The notes beneath the pieces were generated by a model. It saw nothing but the letters and a program-made list of their open reading frames with translations, searched no databases and was not told the origin of the DNA. Source: Bacteroides sp. (GTDB lineage Bacteria > Bacteroidota > Bacteroidia > Bacteroidales > Bacteroidaceae). From it: a stretch of DNA of 64,000 bases. Both the position numbers and the translations under genes were made by a program. The first letter of the stretch is position 1, and each line of letters starts with the position of its first letter. Below are positions 15,704-24,535 of this stretch, piece by piece. The DNA lies in NCBI GenBank assembly GCA_019416685.1, contig DXWV01000037.1:62001-126000 (forward strand), given 5' to 3'.

Positions 15704-16921
15704 CTACATTTTAAGACCGCCTTTCTTCTGGGGTGGCGTAAGTCGCTTTTTGGGAGGTGTGGAAATTTTGGGAGGTGGCGTTCTCTTTTGCATCCCATTC
15801 TCTTTTTTTGTTTCCTTTTTTTCTATTTGCAGTTTATCATCCGTCAGGGTATTGTGCTTTCGGACGTTCGGAAAATCCTCTTTGAGTATCTTCCCTGCCA
15901 ACTCCCTTACTTCATTCATCACTTCTTTACGCTCCACATCAGTCGCCGCATCTTGAAATTTCTCATCCAACGGATCGAAACGGTCATGGTACGAGAAAAA
16001 GTTAGGCCATTCGTCCATAATCTCCGGGTTATCACATTTCGGGTCGGATAACCACAAAAGAGCGCTTATGTCATAGGTGTCGTCGGGAAGCGATATAATA
16101 TCTACATCTAATCCTGCAAATGGGATAAACTGTTCATTTGCCGGAGCCATATTATATTCATTATTAACACATACAGCCCTGAAATCATTAATATCACAAT
16201 ATGCGGAAGCCGGGAGCATCCCGAAAGGCTCAGGCCCGTCGGCATACAACGCATCCAGTTCCGGATTCACTTTCCCCAACTGCTGTATATCCGGGATTAC
16301 ATCTATCTTATTGAGAAATGTAATATCCAGCCGGGCATCGAAGTAGTTAGCAACATGAAAATCAATATATTTCTGTTGCAATTCTTCACCCTGTTGTGTC
16401 CCGTCGAACAAAACCACCCCTTTATCCGTTTCAATCCCGTGATAGGTCGGATAATCCATTCTCTCACCGAAATTGGAATACCTTAATACGGCGTTCTGGT
16501 ATGCAGGTTGTTTCTCCAACTCTTTCTGCGAATTTTCCTGAAGTAGCGGGTTTAATCCATTATCGTAACAATACATAGCAGGATATAAACGAATAGTCTG
16601 ATGGGGTTTTATACCCTGACTTTTTATCGTATCGAAAATACGTTGATGGTATTCTGCATCATTTCCTCCGCTTTTCCAATATGGAACGTCCTTATCATCT
16701 GCAAAGCGGTAATGAAGGAAAAAATCATTCAGGTAAGGTGCGTTTTTTCCTTTTTGGGTATAATAGACGGCATCCTGAGTAAACTCACGAAAATTATTAT
16801 ACATGGTATCACCCGCCGCTACGCTCCTGATTTTCCCTTCAGGGGAAAGCATCATATAGAGGTCGCCTGGCTTTCTTATCCGGTAAGGATCGACTTTATT
16901 ATTATTATTTTCTGTTTTCAT
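15704..16921 (-). CDS. transfer-region protein of unknown function with proline-rich tail
   Basis: A 405-residue soluble protein. It is rich in aromatic and acidic residues through the first 340 positions, then has a Lys/Glu stretch and a Pro/Lys-rich tail (RTPPPKISTPPKKRLTPPQ). No signal peptide or membrane segment is seen. It lies between the PH-domain gene and that gene's remnant, in the same direction as the transfer operon. The tail falls exactly where the remnant begins, so the C-terminus may be a product of rearrangement. No known family is recognised. Confidence 0.65.
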   Translation of the reverse strand: MKTENNNNKVDPYRIRKPGDLYMMLSPEGKIRSVAAGDTMYNNFREFTQDAVYYTQKGKNAPYLNDFFLHYRFADDKDVPYWKSGGNDAEYHQRIFDTIKSQGIKPHQTIRLYPAMYCYDNGLNPLLQENSQKELEKQPAYQNAVLRYSNFGERMDYPTYHGIETDKGVVLFDGTQQGEELQQKYIDFHVANYFDARLDITFLNKIDVIPDIQQLGKVNPELDALYADGPEPFGMLPASAYCDINDFRAVCVNNEYNMAPANEQFIPFAGLDVDIISLPDDTYDISALLWLSDPKCDNPEIMDEWPNFFSYHDRFDPLDEKFQDAATDVERKEVMNEVRELAGKILKEDFPNVRKHNTLTDDKLQIEKKETKKENGMQKRTPPPKISTPPKKRLTPPQKKGGLKM

Positions 16922-16946
16922 ATTTCATTTATTAATGATTATTATT

Positions 16947-17408
16947 TTATCTGCTACGGTAGGTTTCAATCGAGGAATTAACTTCCATTTTGAAACGCAT
17001 CGGATCGGCAACGAAATGGTAAGTATTCATTGCACCCCCGGTTGTTACGAGCAGTGTGCCATAGCCAAAGAACCTACCCGCTACGCTCTGCGTAACAATA
17101 AGCCCCTCTACCTTTGTATGTACTAACTCCCGTACCCGGCGGCTGATAATACCCGTTTTCAGTATTACCCTGTAATTGGTAATTACGAATAGGGAGCCAA
17201 CCTTGATGCAAACCCGTTGCACAAGCGAAACCAGTCCAAGAAAAAGGATCGTTATTCCGAGCCATTTCATTACCGGAACGGACACATCGCAAAGGATGAA
17301 GCCGCCCACCATAAACAGGCATAGCGGCTCAACAAAGAGGAAATAATGAATCCGCGCACGGTATTTTATTTCCTCTCCCGGTTGAAAGTGAGATTTTAGA
17401 AAATTCAT
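16947..17408 (-). CDS. PH-domain membrane protein
   Basis: A 153-residue protein with two hydrophobic segments near residues 22-65, followed by a bacterial PH (bPH2/DUF304-like) domain: FVITNYRVILKTGIISRRVRELVHTKVEG and VTTGGAMNTYHFVADP are typical. It is likely a membrane protein with the domain on one face. Its start overlaps the end of the M23 peptidase gene by 80 bases, which suggests tight cotranslation. Function in transfer is unknown. A truncated second copy of its C-terminus lies at 15596-15703. Confidence 0.75.
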   Translation of the reverse strand: MNFLKSHFQPGEEIKYRARIHYFLFVEPLCLFMVGGFILCDVSVPVMKWLGITILFLGLVSLVQRVCIKVGSLFVITNYRVILKTGIISRRVRELVHTKVEGLIVTQSVAGRFFGYGTLLVTTGGAMNTYHFVADPMRFKMEVNSSIETYRSR

Positions 17409-18009
17409 ATTGTTTCTGTTTATTATTCAATATATCAGATAAGCAACCACACCACCCGGTCGGATTCAGGAAACGTTTACCTTTCCTTATTTCATAATGC
17501 AAGTGGCTACCTGTTGCTACCCCTGTATTGCCCACACAAGCTATTTGCTGGGTTATGCTTACCGAATCTCCTATATTTACTATCGTTCTGCTTAAATGTG
17601 CATAGAATGACCGGAAACCGCCTGCGTGCTGAATTTCAATAAAGTTTCCATACCCAGAACAATAACCTTTACGGGTTACAATTCCGTTTCCGGTGGCATA
17701 CACAGGTGTACCTTTAGTTTTTGGAATGTCAATCCCTGTATGAAATTTCCTTATCCTGTAAACAGGATGAATCCGCCACCCAAACCCCGACGAAATGCGT
17801 ATCGGCTCTTTAACCGGAAAAATTACGGGATAGTCGCATAATTCTTCTATCAACATTTGCATTGAATCAACAACCCGCTGAAATTCATATATAGAATATG
17901 TATCTTTTGTGCATTCTTCTATTTCCGTTTTTCTGTTCAGAGAATCAAATGGTTGTCCTGATGCCGGCAAATACAGCAAAACGGTAAATATTATTATCAG
18001 GTATTTCAT
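17329..18009 (-). CDS. M23-family peptidoglycan endopeptidase
   Basis: A 226-residue secreted protein with an N-terminal signal (MKYLIIIFTVLLYLPASGQ). The LytM/M23 metallopeptidase motifs are complete: FHTGIDIP supplies the first His and Asp, and HLHYEIR the HxH pair. It would cut peptide bridges in the cell wall to make room for the conjugation channel, the usual job of such enzymes in transfer operons. The ATG at 18009 was chosen over a TTG two codons earlier. The 3' end overlaps the PH-domain gene. Confidence 0.85.
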   Translation of the reverse strand: MKYLIIIFTVLLYLPASGQPFDSLNRKTEIEECTKDTYSIYEFQRVVDSMQMLIEELCDYPVIFPVKEPIRISSGFGWRIHPVYRIRKFHTGIDIPKTKGTPVYATGNGIVTRKGYCSGYGNFIEIQHAGGFRSFYAHLSRTIVNIGDSVSITQQIACVGNTGVATGSHLHYEIRKGKRFLNPTGWCGCLSDILNNKQKQYEFSKISLSTGRGNKIPCADSLFPLC

Positions 18010-18025
18010 CGTCAATCTGTAATTT

Positions 18026-18066
18026 AGAGTAAGTACCCGAAATAATCCGGGTACTTTACTTACTCT
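18026..18066. repeat. intergenic inverted repeat
   Basis: AGAGTAAGTA and TACTTACTCT are exact inverse copies, and AAGTACCCG/CGGGTACTT forms an alternative inner stem. The repeat fills the gap between traQ and the M23 gene. It could be an attenuator or an RNA-processing site. Confidence 0.5.
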
Positions 18067-18078
18067 ATTTCTATCGGA

Positions 18079-18531
18079 CTATTCCTCCTCCGGTTCTTCA
18101 TCCCCTTTGGCATTCTGAAACGAGAATGTTTTTTGAACCACCTGCCCGAATGAATCTTCAATGTACACGTCAATAACCTGCTGATCTGTACTGTGTGAAG
18201 TATAATAAAGCCGGAAAGTTGTTTTCTTCAATGGATACAGGTCATTCGGTAGAAATACCGTTCCGTCGTCCAGTCTTAACTCACCTTTACCGTCCGTTTG
18301 GAAATAACGAATTTTAAACGCCGTTTCGCTGTAATTGCCTTCCCTAACTATCTGACACCTGACTTCAACAGTTTCACCTTCGGTAATCCGTTTTTGAACG
18401 GGCATTGTTTCCAAATCGAAGCTATACATCTGTTTTACGTCCAATTCATTATCACAGGCGACAAACATCAATACGATGGCTGCCAGCCATGCCGTGAGCG
18501 CAAGTGCTCTTTTGAATGTTATCTTTTTCAT
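18079..18531 (-). CDS. traQ: TraQ-type conjugal transfer protein (DUF3872)
   Basis: A 150-residue lipoprotein-like transfer protein. The N-terminal hydrophobic segment ends in a lipobox (LMFVACDNE). The remaining part is beta-rich with the DUF3872 pattern (VQKRITEGETVEVRCQI, later FRLYYTSHSTDQQVIDVYI). It lies 10 bases after traO, as in CTnDOT-type operons. Its exact role in the channel is unknown. The C-terminus is acidic (GDEEPEEE). Confidence 0.85.
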   Translation of the reverse strand: MKKITFKRALALTAWLAAIVLMFVACDNELDVKQMYSFDLETMPVQKRITEGETVEVRCQIVREGNYSETAFKIRYFQTDGKGELRLDDGTVFLPNDLYPLKKTTFRLYYTSHSTDQQVIDVYIEDSFGQVVQKTFSFQNAKGDEEPEEE

Positions 18532-18541
18532 TGTCTTTGCT

Positions 18542-19126
18542 TTAATTAATCATAAATTTCAGTCCGATACCGAACTGTGTATGGAAGTGTCCGCTTGATG
18601 TTCCCCAGAGAATACGCTCACGCCCCGTCAGAAGCAGGATAACCCTATCCGACAGGTAGGCTTCGACTTCTAAAGTAATCGCACCACCATACAGGAATCG
18701 GTCTTTGTTTTGGATAGTTGAGCCGTCATACAATAGTTTGTCGCCCCAATTCACCGTTTCATATCCGGCCAGTGCCGATGCACCGAGGGAGAAGAAAAAA
18801 GTCTTTGAGCCGTCGGAGAGAAACTTATAATAATAACCGCCTTCTCCGGTAAACTGCGCCATAGGAATACGCCCGTCCTTATAGGGATAATAGCGGTTCA
18901 GATACTCCGCACCGAACACCCATTTATTGGCGTTCTTAGCGTATGTACTCATAGCTATTCCGAAGTAGTACCCCAATTCATTGCGGTTGTCTGATGTATG
19001 AAAACCATCAACCATACCACCCCGCAGTTCCAAACCACGCATCCCTTTCAGGGCGCGTTGGGCGTGTGCCTCGCCACCCATGACAAGACACAACGCCGCT
19101 ACGATAAAAAACACAGCCCTTTTCAT
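18542..19126 (-). CDS. traO: conjugal transfer protein TraO
   Basis: A 194-residue exported protein with signal peptide (ending GEAHAQ). The mature part has alternating aromatic beta strands (FGAEYLNRYYPYKD, GGYYYKFLSDG, FGIGLKFMIN) like an outer-membrane barrel or a barrel-associated protein, as in TraO of Bacteroidales elements. It starts one base before the end of traN. It probably belongs to the outer-membrane part of the channel. Confidence 0.85.
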   Translation of the reverse strand: MKRAVFFIVAALCLVMGGEAHAQRALKGMRGLELRGGMVDGFHTSDNRNELGYYFGIAMSTYAKNANKWVFGAEYLNRYYPYKDGRIPMAQFTGEGGYYYKFLSDGSKTFFFSLGASALAGYETVNWGDKLLYDGSTIQNKDRFLYGGAITLEVEAYLSDRVILLLTGRERILWGTSSGHFHTQFGIGLKFMIN

Positions 19127-19127
19127 A

Positions 19128-20081
19128 TTACTTCGTTTTTAGCTCGTTGATAACCTTTGCACGTATCAAATCGGCATTTTCTACCGTAAAGGTCTGATGC
19201 CGTCCGCCCTCTTTTTCGTGAAGTTCGATAACGAGGTGCTTATCATCCGGAATAGTGAATTTCGGTAGGGTAAATATGGTGCGTTCACTTTTTTTACCGC
19301 CGATAAGCGTTACATTATTGTGTGCTCTGAGCGGCCAGATAACCTGCTCCTGAATGGCGGTACGTTTCGCCACCTTTTTATCTACAATCTTGAACGTGAT
19401 ATAGTCCACATCAAAAGGCACATTGGACGAGTTTTTCAGTTGCAAATGGAAATACAGTAATCCGTTATGCGAATAAATCCCTTTTAACGTGTATTGAATA
19501 CCGAAACGTTTGGAACCGAGGTGCTTGATTTCCCTGTCATTGTTCTTATAGATAGATTTCATTATCAGTTTGACCAACAGGGGCGATTCCTGACCGAGTT
19601 CGTGCATATAAATATCCAGTGCGTTATTCGGTCTATTAGTCGCTTCTCCGTCATGGATAAAATCGGTCATCTCAATAGAGAGCTTTACCGGTTCGTCTGC
19701 ATACTTCACATTAAAAGTATAGTACGCTCCATCTTCGGTTATTACCGCCAGATTACTCTCCCTGCTGAAATCACGCAAGGCGGCTTTCACACGCAACACG
19801 TTCTCCGTGCCGTCGGCTTTTGCAGCCAGCAGATCTGCCGAACCTAAATCCACATAGCGGATTGCGGACGGGAAAATGATATGCACCGTTTTCGAGAATG
19901 TTACCTCCAGTGCGTGAGGTGGAATCATCCGGTCGAATGTTAGCGGGCGGGTAAAGCCCTGATAGTAGTCGCCCGTTGTAGGGGTGGTCTGTGTTACTGT
20001 AACCGTTTCTTTGGTTACTTCCTGTGCGTTAGCCGCAAATACTGTCGCTACGAAAGCGAACATCAAAAAAAACTTTTTCAT
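19128..20081 (-). CDS. traN: conjugal transfer protein TraN (VirB9-like)
   Basis: A 317-residue periplasmic protein with signal peptide (FAFVATVFAANAQ). The conserved central part (KTVHIIFPSAIRYVDLGS, later GIYSHNGLLYFHLQLKNSS) is the Bacteroidetes TraN family, which plays the part of VirB9 in the outer-membrane core complex. Preceding it, at 20109, is the CCACTAAAATTCC leader motif with a small hairpin. It is followed directly by traO. Confidence 0.9.
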   Translation of the reverse strand: MKKFFLMFAFVATVFAANAQEVTKETVTVTQTTPTTGDYYQGFTRPLTFDRMIPPHALEVTFSKTVHIIFPSAIRYVDLGSADLLAAKADGTENVLRVKAALRDFSRESNLAVITEDGAYYTFNVKYADEPVKLSIEMTDFIHDGEATNRPNNALDIYMHELGQESPLLVKLIMKSIYKNNDREIKHLGSKRFGIQYTLKGIYSHNGLLYFHLQLKNSSNVPFDVDYITFKIVDKKVAKRTAIQEQVIWPLRAHNNVTLIGGKKSERTIFTLPKFTIPDDKHLVIELHEKEGGRHQTFTVENADLIRAKVINELKTK

Positions 20082-20108
20082 TACTTGTTTTTTAAAGTGT
20101 TATAAAAT

Positions 20109-20134
20109 GGAATTTTAGTGGCAGCCGCAGGCTG
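20109..20134 (-). promoter_or_regulatory. leader motif CCACTAAAATTCC with hairpin before traN
   Basis: On the minus strand the 13-mer CCACTAAAATTCC (20109-20121) follows a small CAGCC/GGCTG hairpin (20122-20134). Near copies precede traE, a DUF3408 gene and the DUF1896 gene, each in the same orientation relative to its gene. Function unknown; a shared RNA signal is inferred. Confidence 0.5.
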
Positions 20135-20147
20135 TTTTGTTATTATG

Positions 20148-21479
20148 TTATTTCAATGGAGGAAGTAACAGTACTTGATAACCTGCTTTGAGCGTTATTT
20201 TTACCGTTCGCATTTTTCGGCTGACATACTGTGATGCACCCTGAATAGCGCTTCGCCCCAAATCAGCCAGCAATTGTGATCCGGCATCATCCGTTATTGT
20301 GATGCTACTTCCCATACCTGACCCCATATTGGCGGCAATCTCTTTGACGGCATTTATTTCCTCCGAGCCGGGAACGGAAATGCCTTGCCCGCCGTCTAAA
20401 TCATAGACCAGCAATTCAACCGGAATCACATTTCCGGCGTGTTGAATAGCGTTAATGGTAATGCCCATTCTTTCGCCTGTGATACGTGCCGAGCCTGTTA
20501 CCACCGTATTGGCGGGGATAAGGTAATTCCCTGCCTTCATAGGTTCAAGCAGGCGCAAACCCACTTCCTGCCCGTCGGTAATCGTTACTGTCTGATAGAC
20601 ACACGCCCTGATGCTGTTTTTTTCTTTCACATCTTCGTTTCCCGCCACTGTATTGAATCCCCAATTCCGGGGCTTGATAAATTCTTCCATAAAGACAGAA
20701 TCCGGCATCGGGGCAGCCAGTAGCGATACTACATTGTGGCGTACCTGTGTAACAGGTTGTACGGCTACCTTGCCGTTTGTTGTTTGCACCACAGGGGAAT
20801 TGCTACCGGAAGCCTGCTCTCCGCCACCCATATAGCGGGCGGCAATAGCGTAGGATTTTTCAATCATCGCCAGTTGTTCTTCTTCGGAAGACTTACGTTC
20901 CTGTTCCTCTGTTAGCCGCTGTTCCAATTCCTGTATGCGTGCTTCCAAAGCAAGCTGCGCCTGTTCGTCCGTTTTTGTGGCGGGTTCTTCGTAGAAACTA
21001 CCTAATTGGCGATTTACATCCTGATAGGCGCTGTTTGAAGTCTGGAAAGCATTACCACTTCGGGAAGATGTTCTACCCGACGTTGGTTCTTCGTAATAAT
21101 CCGGCGATTGAGGTGTTATTTTCACCTGTTCTTTTCCGGTTTCATTTTCTTCGCCCAGGTTAAAGGCAAAATCCTGTAAGGAACGCATCTTTTCCTGTTG
21201 TTTATTTTGCATCGCTTCCTGCATATAGGCATCGCGCTTGTCAGACACAATGCCGCTCTCTTTGGGTGTAGGCAGATCGGTATTGAAACCGACTTTTTGT
21301 TCCTCTTCTTTCTCCCCTGATGGGGCGAAGATGAGCCACATCGACCCGGCGAACAATAGGAACAACAGCGGGAAGATTATCATCTTCTTTCGCTTTTGTA
21401 GCTCTTGTGGCGTGAGTTCCTTTTTCTCTTTCTCCACCACAGGCTTTTCGTTATTCTGATTCAAATTCTCCGTACTCAT
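20148..21479 (-). CDS. traM: conjugal transfer protein TraM (VirB10-like)
   Basis: A 443-residue protein. A short cytoplasmic head precedes one membrane helix (IIFPLLFLLFAGSMWLIFAP, about residues 33-52), then a long Glu/Gln-rich coiled coil (near 175-210), and the conserved C-terminal VirB10-like domain (EVGLRLLEPMKAGNYLIPANT). It should span the periplasm and link inner and outer membrane parts of the type IV secretion channel. Its start overlaps the traL end by 29 bases. Confidence 0.9.
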   Translation of the reverse strand: MSTENLNQNNEKPVVEKEKKELTPQELQKRKKMIIFPLLFLLFAGSMWLIFAPSGEKEEEQKVGFNTDLPTPKESGIVSDKRDAYMQEAMQNKQQEKMRSLQDFAFNLGEENETGKEQVKITPQSPDYYEEPTSGRTSSRSGNAFQTSNSAYQDVNRQLGSFYEEPATKTDEQAQLALEARIQELEQRLTEEQERKSSEEEQLAMIEKSYAIAARYMGGGEQASGSNSPVVQTTNGKVAVQPVTQVRHNVVSLLAAPMPDSVFMEEFIKPRNWGFNTVAGNEDVKEKNSIRACVYQTVTITDGQEVGLRLLEPMKAGNYLIPANTVVTGSARITGERMGITINAIQHAGNVIPVELLVYDLDGGQGISVPGSEEINAVKEIAANMGSGMGSSITITDDAGSQLLADLGRSAIQGASQYVSRKMRTVKITLKAGYQVLLLPPLK

Positions 21480-21759
21480 AATTAAAATCGTTTATTTGTT
21501 TTACACTATCCAGCAGCGATTGCTTCTGCCGGAGTTCCAGTTCCAGCTTTTCGATATGCTGTATCTGCATCCTTTCGCCGTTTCCTTTACCGATATGGTA
21601 AATGGAAGAAATGGTGAAGTAGATAGACAGCCCGCTAAGTGTCAGAACCATAAAAATGGTTATCAGTATCCGGGCATCTTTACTGAGCGACCCACACGCA
21701 TAGCGGAGACGGTCGCCTACCCATTGGGTGGGATTAATTCGTTTCTTTTTCTTTGCCAT
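21451..21759 (-). CDS. traL: conjugal transfer protein TraL (DUF3989)
   Basis: A 102-residue protein with a basic head (MAKKKKRINPTQWVGDRLRY), one membrane helix (ILITIFMVLTLSGLSIYFTI) and a charged coiled-coil tail, matching TraL of Bacteroidales elements. It lies four bases after traK and overlaps the start of traM. Such overlaps imply coupled translation. The role is a small inner-membrane component of the channel. Confidence 0.85.
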   Translation of the reverse strand: MAKKKKRINPTQWVGDRLRYACGSLSKDARILITIFMVLTLSGLSIYFTISSIYHIGKGNGERMQIQHIEKLELELRQKQSLLDSVKQINDFNYEYGEFESE

Positions 21760-21763
21760 GATT

Positions 21764-22387
21764 TTAGCGTGCTAATGTCCGCAGGTCGCGGTTTTCGATT
21801 ATTTCAAACTTCTCCATCGTAAAACCGTGCGGATTATTATCCGAACGCACCGAGTTGATAAGGTTGCACCGGGTAACCAATGAGCGCTCCGTGATATTAC
21901 TTTCACGGATAATCATTTGCCGGGCGTAAGTCATGGCACGGTAGGGATAAGCACCCATATCAATCGCCACACTATCCACCTGAATGGTCTGGTTAATATT
22001 TCCCGACACAATCCGGTTATAATACCCCTTTTCCTGCATATCCTGATAATACGCAAAGGCACTTTTATCGACCAGAAATAAGGCTCGGTTGATATTGGAT
22101 TCGATAGCCGAACGGTCGGGCGAGAGCGTGAAAAAGAGTTCGTGAAACCTTTTTATATGCTCTTTTGCTTCAACAGGACGGTTCTGCGATAAGTCTTGGG
22201 AGAGCGCCAGCATAAGGGATTTACCCTCGTCCAAAATGTAAATTTTCTGCCGTTGGGCTTCCGCAAACTGATAGGACTTGATTACGCTGAAAACCGCCAC
22301 TATCGCACACAAACAGAGGAAGACGATACCGAATATCCGTATCTGTTTGAAGCTGCTTTCTATATTTTTTAATGATTTAAACTCCAT
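21764..22387 (-). CDS. traK: conjugal transfer protein TraK (VirB8-like)
   Basis: A 207-residue inner-membrane protein. The start MEFKSLKNIESS at 22387 is chosen; the longer frame runs back into the Gly-rich end of traJ. One helix near residues 15-35 (IFGIVFLCLCAIVAVFSVIK) anchors a periplasmic domain with the TraK pattern (KEHIKRFHELFFTLSPD, GAYPYRAMTYARQMIIRES). The family is compared with VirB8, which nucleates assembly of the channel. Confidence 0.9.
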   Translation of the reverse strand: MEFKSLKNIESSFKQIRIFGIVFLCLCAIVAVFSVIKSYQFAEAQRQKIYILDEGKSLMLALSQDLSQNRPVEAKEHIKRFHELFFTLSPDRSAIESNINRALFLVDKSAFAYYQDMQEKGYYNRIVSGNINQTIQVDSVAIDMGAYPYRAMTYARQMIIRESNITERSLVTRCNLINSVRSDNNPHGFTMEKFEIIENRDLRTLAR

Positions 22388-22421
22388 ATTTTTAATGATT
22401 AAAATTGATAAATCGACGGTT

Positions 22422-23522
22422 TTATGGCGTAGGGCCGCCACCACCCTGTGTCTGGTAATTCTGTCCGTTCGGCGAACCGCCGCCACCGCTTCCGCTACCT
22501 CCACCGGATGAGCCACCGGAAGAACTACTGCCTCCACGCGCTGCTCTACCCATCAGGTTCCCGGCGACTGCACCGCCAACACCTGCCGTAAATGCTCCTG
22601 CACGAGCGATACCACCCATTGCTCCGCTTGCGCCTCCACCTGATTGTATAATCCATTCGGCTACGGTCGGTACGCTGAAATAACCTATAATACCGATGAT
22701 GAGAAAGATGATATACACGCCATTACTTCCGTCCGGTATGTAGGAAGGGTCTTGGAGTGCGACAATATCCGCCTGTAACATCAAAGCCTGAATTTTTGAG
22801 AGTACCGCCGAAAAGATGTCAGCCACGGGCAACCACAGGTACACACTGATATACCGTGCTATCCAGTTGGTCAGCGTGGATTGAAATCCGTCATAAATGG
22901 AGAGTGCGAAAGAGAGTGGCCCCAATATGGCGAGGACGACCAGAAAAAAGGTACGCAAGGTATCAATGGTCAGTCCGGCGGCATTGTAGAGCAATTCAAA
23001 GAAATCGCTTACAAGCTGTCGGAACCACATCTTTATATTATACCACGTGTGTTCCCACCACATCGACACCATTGTGCCTATTTGCCGGATGCCGAGTTCC
23101 GAGAACTTTTCCTCGTATACCTCGTCATTGACAAGCCATTCTTTACCCTCACGCACCCGTGCCTCATATTCCAACGCATCCCGTTGTTGCTGTAATGATT
23201 CCACGTTTTCTATCTGGCTTTCCAGAATGCCGTGCGCACCCTTTACGACAGGCGACATGACAGCATTGATAGTACCCAAAACGATGGTCGGGAAAAACAT
23301 TATACACAAGCCAATGGCAAATGGTCGGAGCAACGGGAACACGTCAATAGGTTCGGCGCTGGCAAGCGACTTCCATACACGGTAAGCCACGTAGAACAAC
23401 GCACCCAAACCCGCCACCCCTTTGGCGACACCGATCATGTCGGCACAAAGGGGCATCATGTCCTGATACAGATTCCGGAGAATCTGATGCAGGTTTTCAA
23501 AATCTACTGCTAACAACATCAT
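22422..23522 (-). CDS. traJ: conjugal transfer protein TraJ (VirB6-like)
   Basis: A 366-residue inner-membrane protein with about six helices and the TraJ signature (LHQILRNLYQDMMPLCADM, later VVLAILGPLSFALSIYDGFQ). It is the VirB6-like channel base. The last 50 residues are low-complexity Gly/Ser (GGSSSSGGSSGGGSGSGGGG), unlike the rest and freely variable in this family. It starts three bases after traI. Confidence 0.9.
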   Translation of the reverse strand: MMLLAVDFENLHQILRNLYQDMMPLCADMIGVAKGVAGLGALFYVAYRVWKSLASAEPIDVFPLLRPFAIGLCIMFFPTIVLGTINAVMSPVVKGAHGILESQIENVESLQQQRDALEYEARVREGKEWLVNDEVYEEKFSELGIRQIGTMVSMWWEHTWYNIKMWFRQLVSDFFELLYNAAGLTIDTLRTFFLVVLAILGPLSFALSIYDGFQSTLTNWIARYISVYLWLPVADIFSAVLSKIQALMLQADIVALQDPSYIPDGSNGVYIIFLIIGIIGYFSVPTVAEWIIQSGGGASGAMGGIARAGAFTAGVGGAVAGNLMGRAARGGSSSSGGSSGGGSGSGGGGSPNGQNYQTQGGGGPTP

Positions 23523-23525
23523 GGC

Positions 23526-24146
23526 TTACCAGTATCTTTCTGTTGGTTTACCATAAAGCGCACGTACCCTCTCCATATCACCCTTTTGCTGGCTGCGGAT
23601 AAAGGATATGGAGATATTCTTATTGGTATAATACTTGGTCAGGTTACGGTAATCGACCATCTTGGTATAAATCTGGTCTATTGCATCCATACGTTCCTTA
23701 TCGGACAGCGAGAGTCCGTTGCCGGGTGTAACGATGTTTTTCAGTTCCGTAACCAAAGCCCCGCCTTCTTCCAACAGCTTGGCATAACCCAGCGCGATAG
23801 CTTCCAGTTCGTTCACGCTGAAATTGGGATCGGATACCATTCTGTTGAATCCGCCGGAATACATATTGGTAATCTCGCTTATCATTTCGATAGTCAGCTT
23901 TACTTTGCGGGCATCTTTGATCAGGTTATTGACTGATTTAAGTGCATCGTAGTATTGTTTACCCTGCTCGTAGATTTTTACGGTTTCCTTTACGTTACTT
24001 ACCAGATTGTTTACGGTAGCGGAAGATTTAACCACCTGCTGAATATTCTGCACCAGATTGGACGGGTCAAGAACCGCCCATTGTGCTTTCGCCTGAAATG
24101 TGAAGCCGAAAACGGCGACACACATTATTAAAATGAATCGTTTCAT
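23526..24146 (-). CDS. traI: conjugal transfer protein TraI (DUF4141)
   Basis: A 206-residue exported protein with signal peptide (MKRFILIMCVAVFGFTFQAKAQ). The remainder is helical (QNIQQVVKSSATVNNLVSNV, IYEQGKQYYDALKSVNNLI), the DUF4141 family, thought to be VirB5-like. It is followed by traJ. The helical hairpin shape is what VirB5 proteins show; the exact role is inferred. Confidence 0.88.
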   Translation of the reverse strand: MKRFILIMCVAVFGFTFQAKAQWAVLDPSNLVQNIQQVVKSSATVNNLVSNVKETVKIYEQGKQYYDALKSVNNLIKDARKVKLTIEMISEITNMYSGGFNRMVSDPNFSVNELEAIALGYAKLLEEGGALVTELKNIVTPGNGLSLSDKERMDAIDQIYTKMVDYRNLTKYYTNKNISISFIRSQQKGDMERVRALYGKPTERYW

Positions 24147-24204
24147 GTTTCTTACTTTTTATTTGTTTGATACTTTTTATGAGAGGGAGAGCAGTAGCCG
24201 GTCG

Positions 24205-24522
24205 CTACTCCTCTGCCCTGTAATAGTCGCCATAGTCCGAAAGGGTCAGTATGTCCCGTTCAGCATCGTATCTCAGTTGGATGCGCCCGTACAAATAGAA
24301 AGAGGTTACACCCCACCGATGCCACAAAGGACAGTTGAAAACCGTATGAGGATCATAAGAGAATTTAATCCGGTGATGATAAACTCCTGTGCGATAAATA
24401 TGCACTTCCGGCATCCGGCTACTGTCCCCGCCACAGCTTACCCATTTTCCTCTTATTTCTTCCAACAAGAAATACTGTTGGCATTTCAACGGGTCGGACG
24501 TACTCCTGTTTCTTTTGCACAT
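24205..24522 (-). CDS. DUF3876-like protein, second copy
   Basis: A 105-residue protein resembling the C-terminal half of its upstream neighbour at 24536: both have a GKW/GRW motif, a HxxxY-type strand order, and end in an ILTLSDYGDYYRAEE or ILMISPGADYTRQAEEIK segment. The N-terminus is basic with a cysteine (MCKRNRSTSDPLKCQQY). It lies 58 bases before traI. The pair probably arose by tandem duplication; function is unknown. Confidence 0.65.
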   Translation of the reverse strand: MCKRNRSTSDPLKCQQYFLLEEIRGKWVSCGGDSSRMPEVHIYRTGVYHHRIKFSYDPHTVFNCPLWHRWGVTSFYLYGRIQLRYDAERDILTLSDYGDYYRAEE

Positions 24523-24535
24523 GACCGTTTCCTCC

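Noticed and set aside
15704..15800. Proline-rich repeats at the end of the 405-residue gene as a diversity-generating template
   Set aside because: No reverse transcriptase or matching template repeat is present.
22388..22537. Longer traK start reading back through the traJ end
   Set aside because: The extra residues are an alternate-frame reading of the Gly/Ser-rich traJ tail.
22422..22570. Repetitive DNA in the traJ 3' end as a repeat element
   Set aside because: It is a low-complexity Gly/Ser coding stretch, not an independent repeat.
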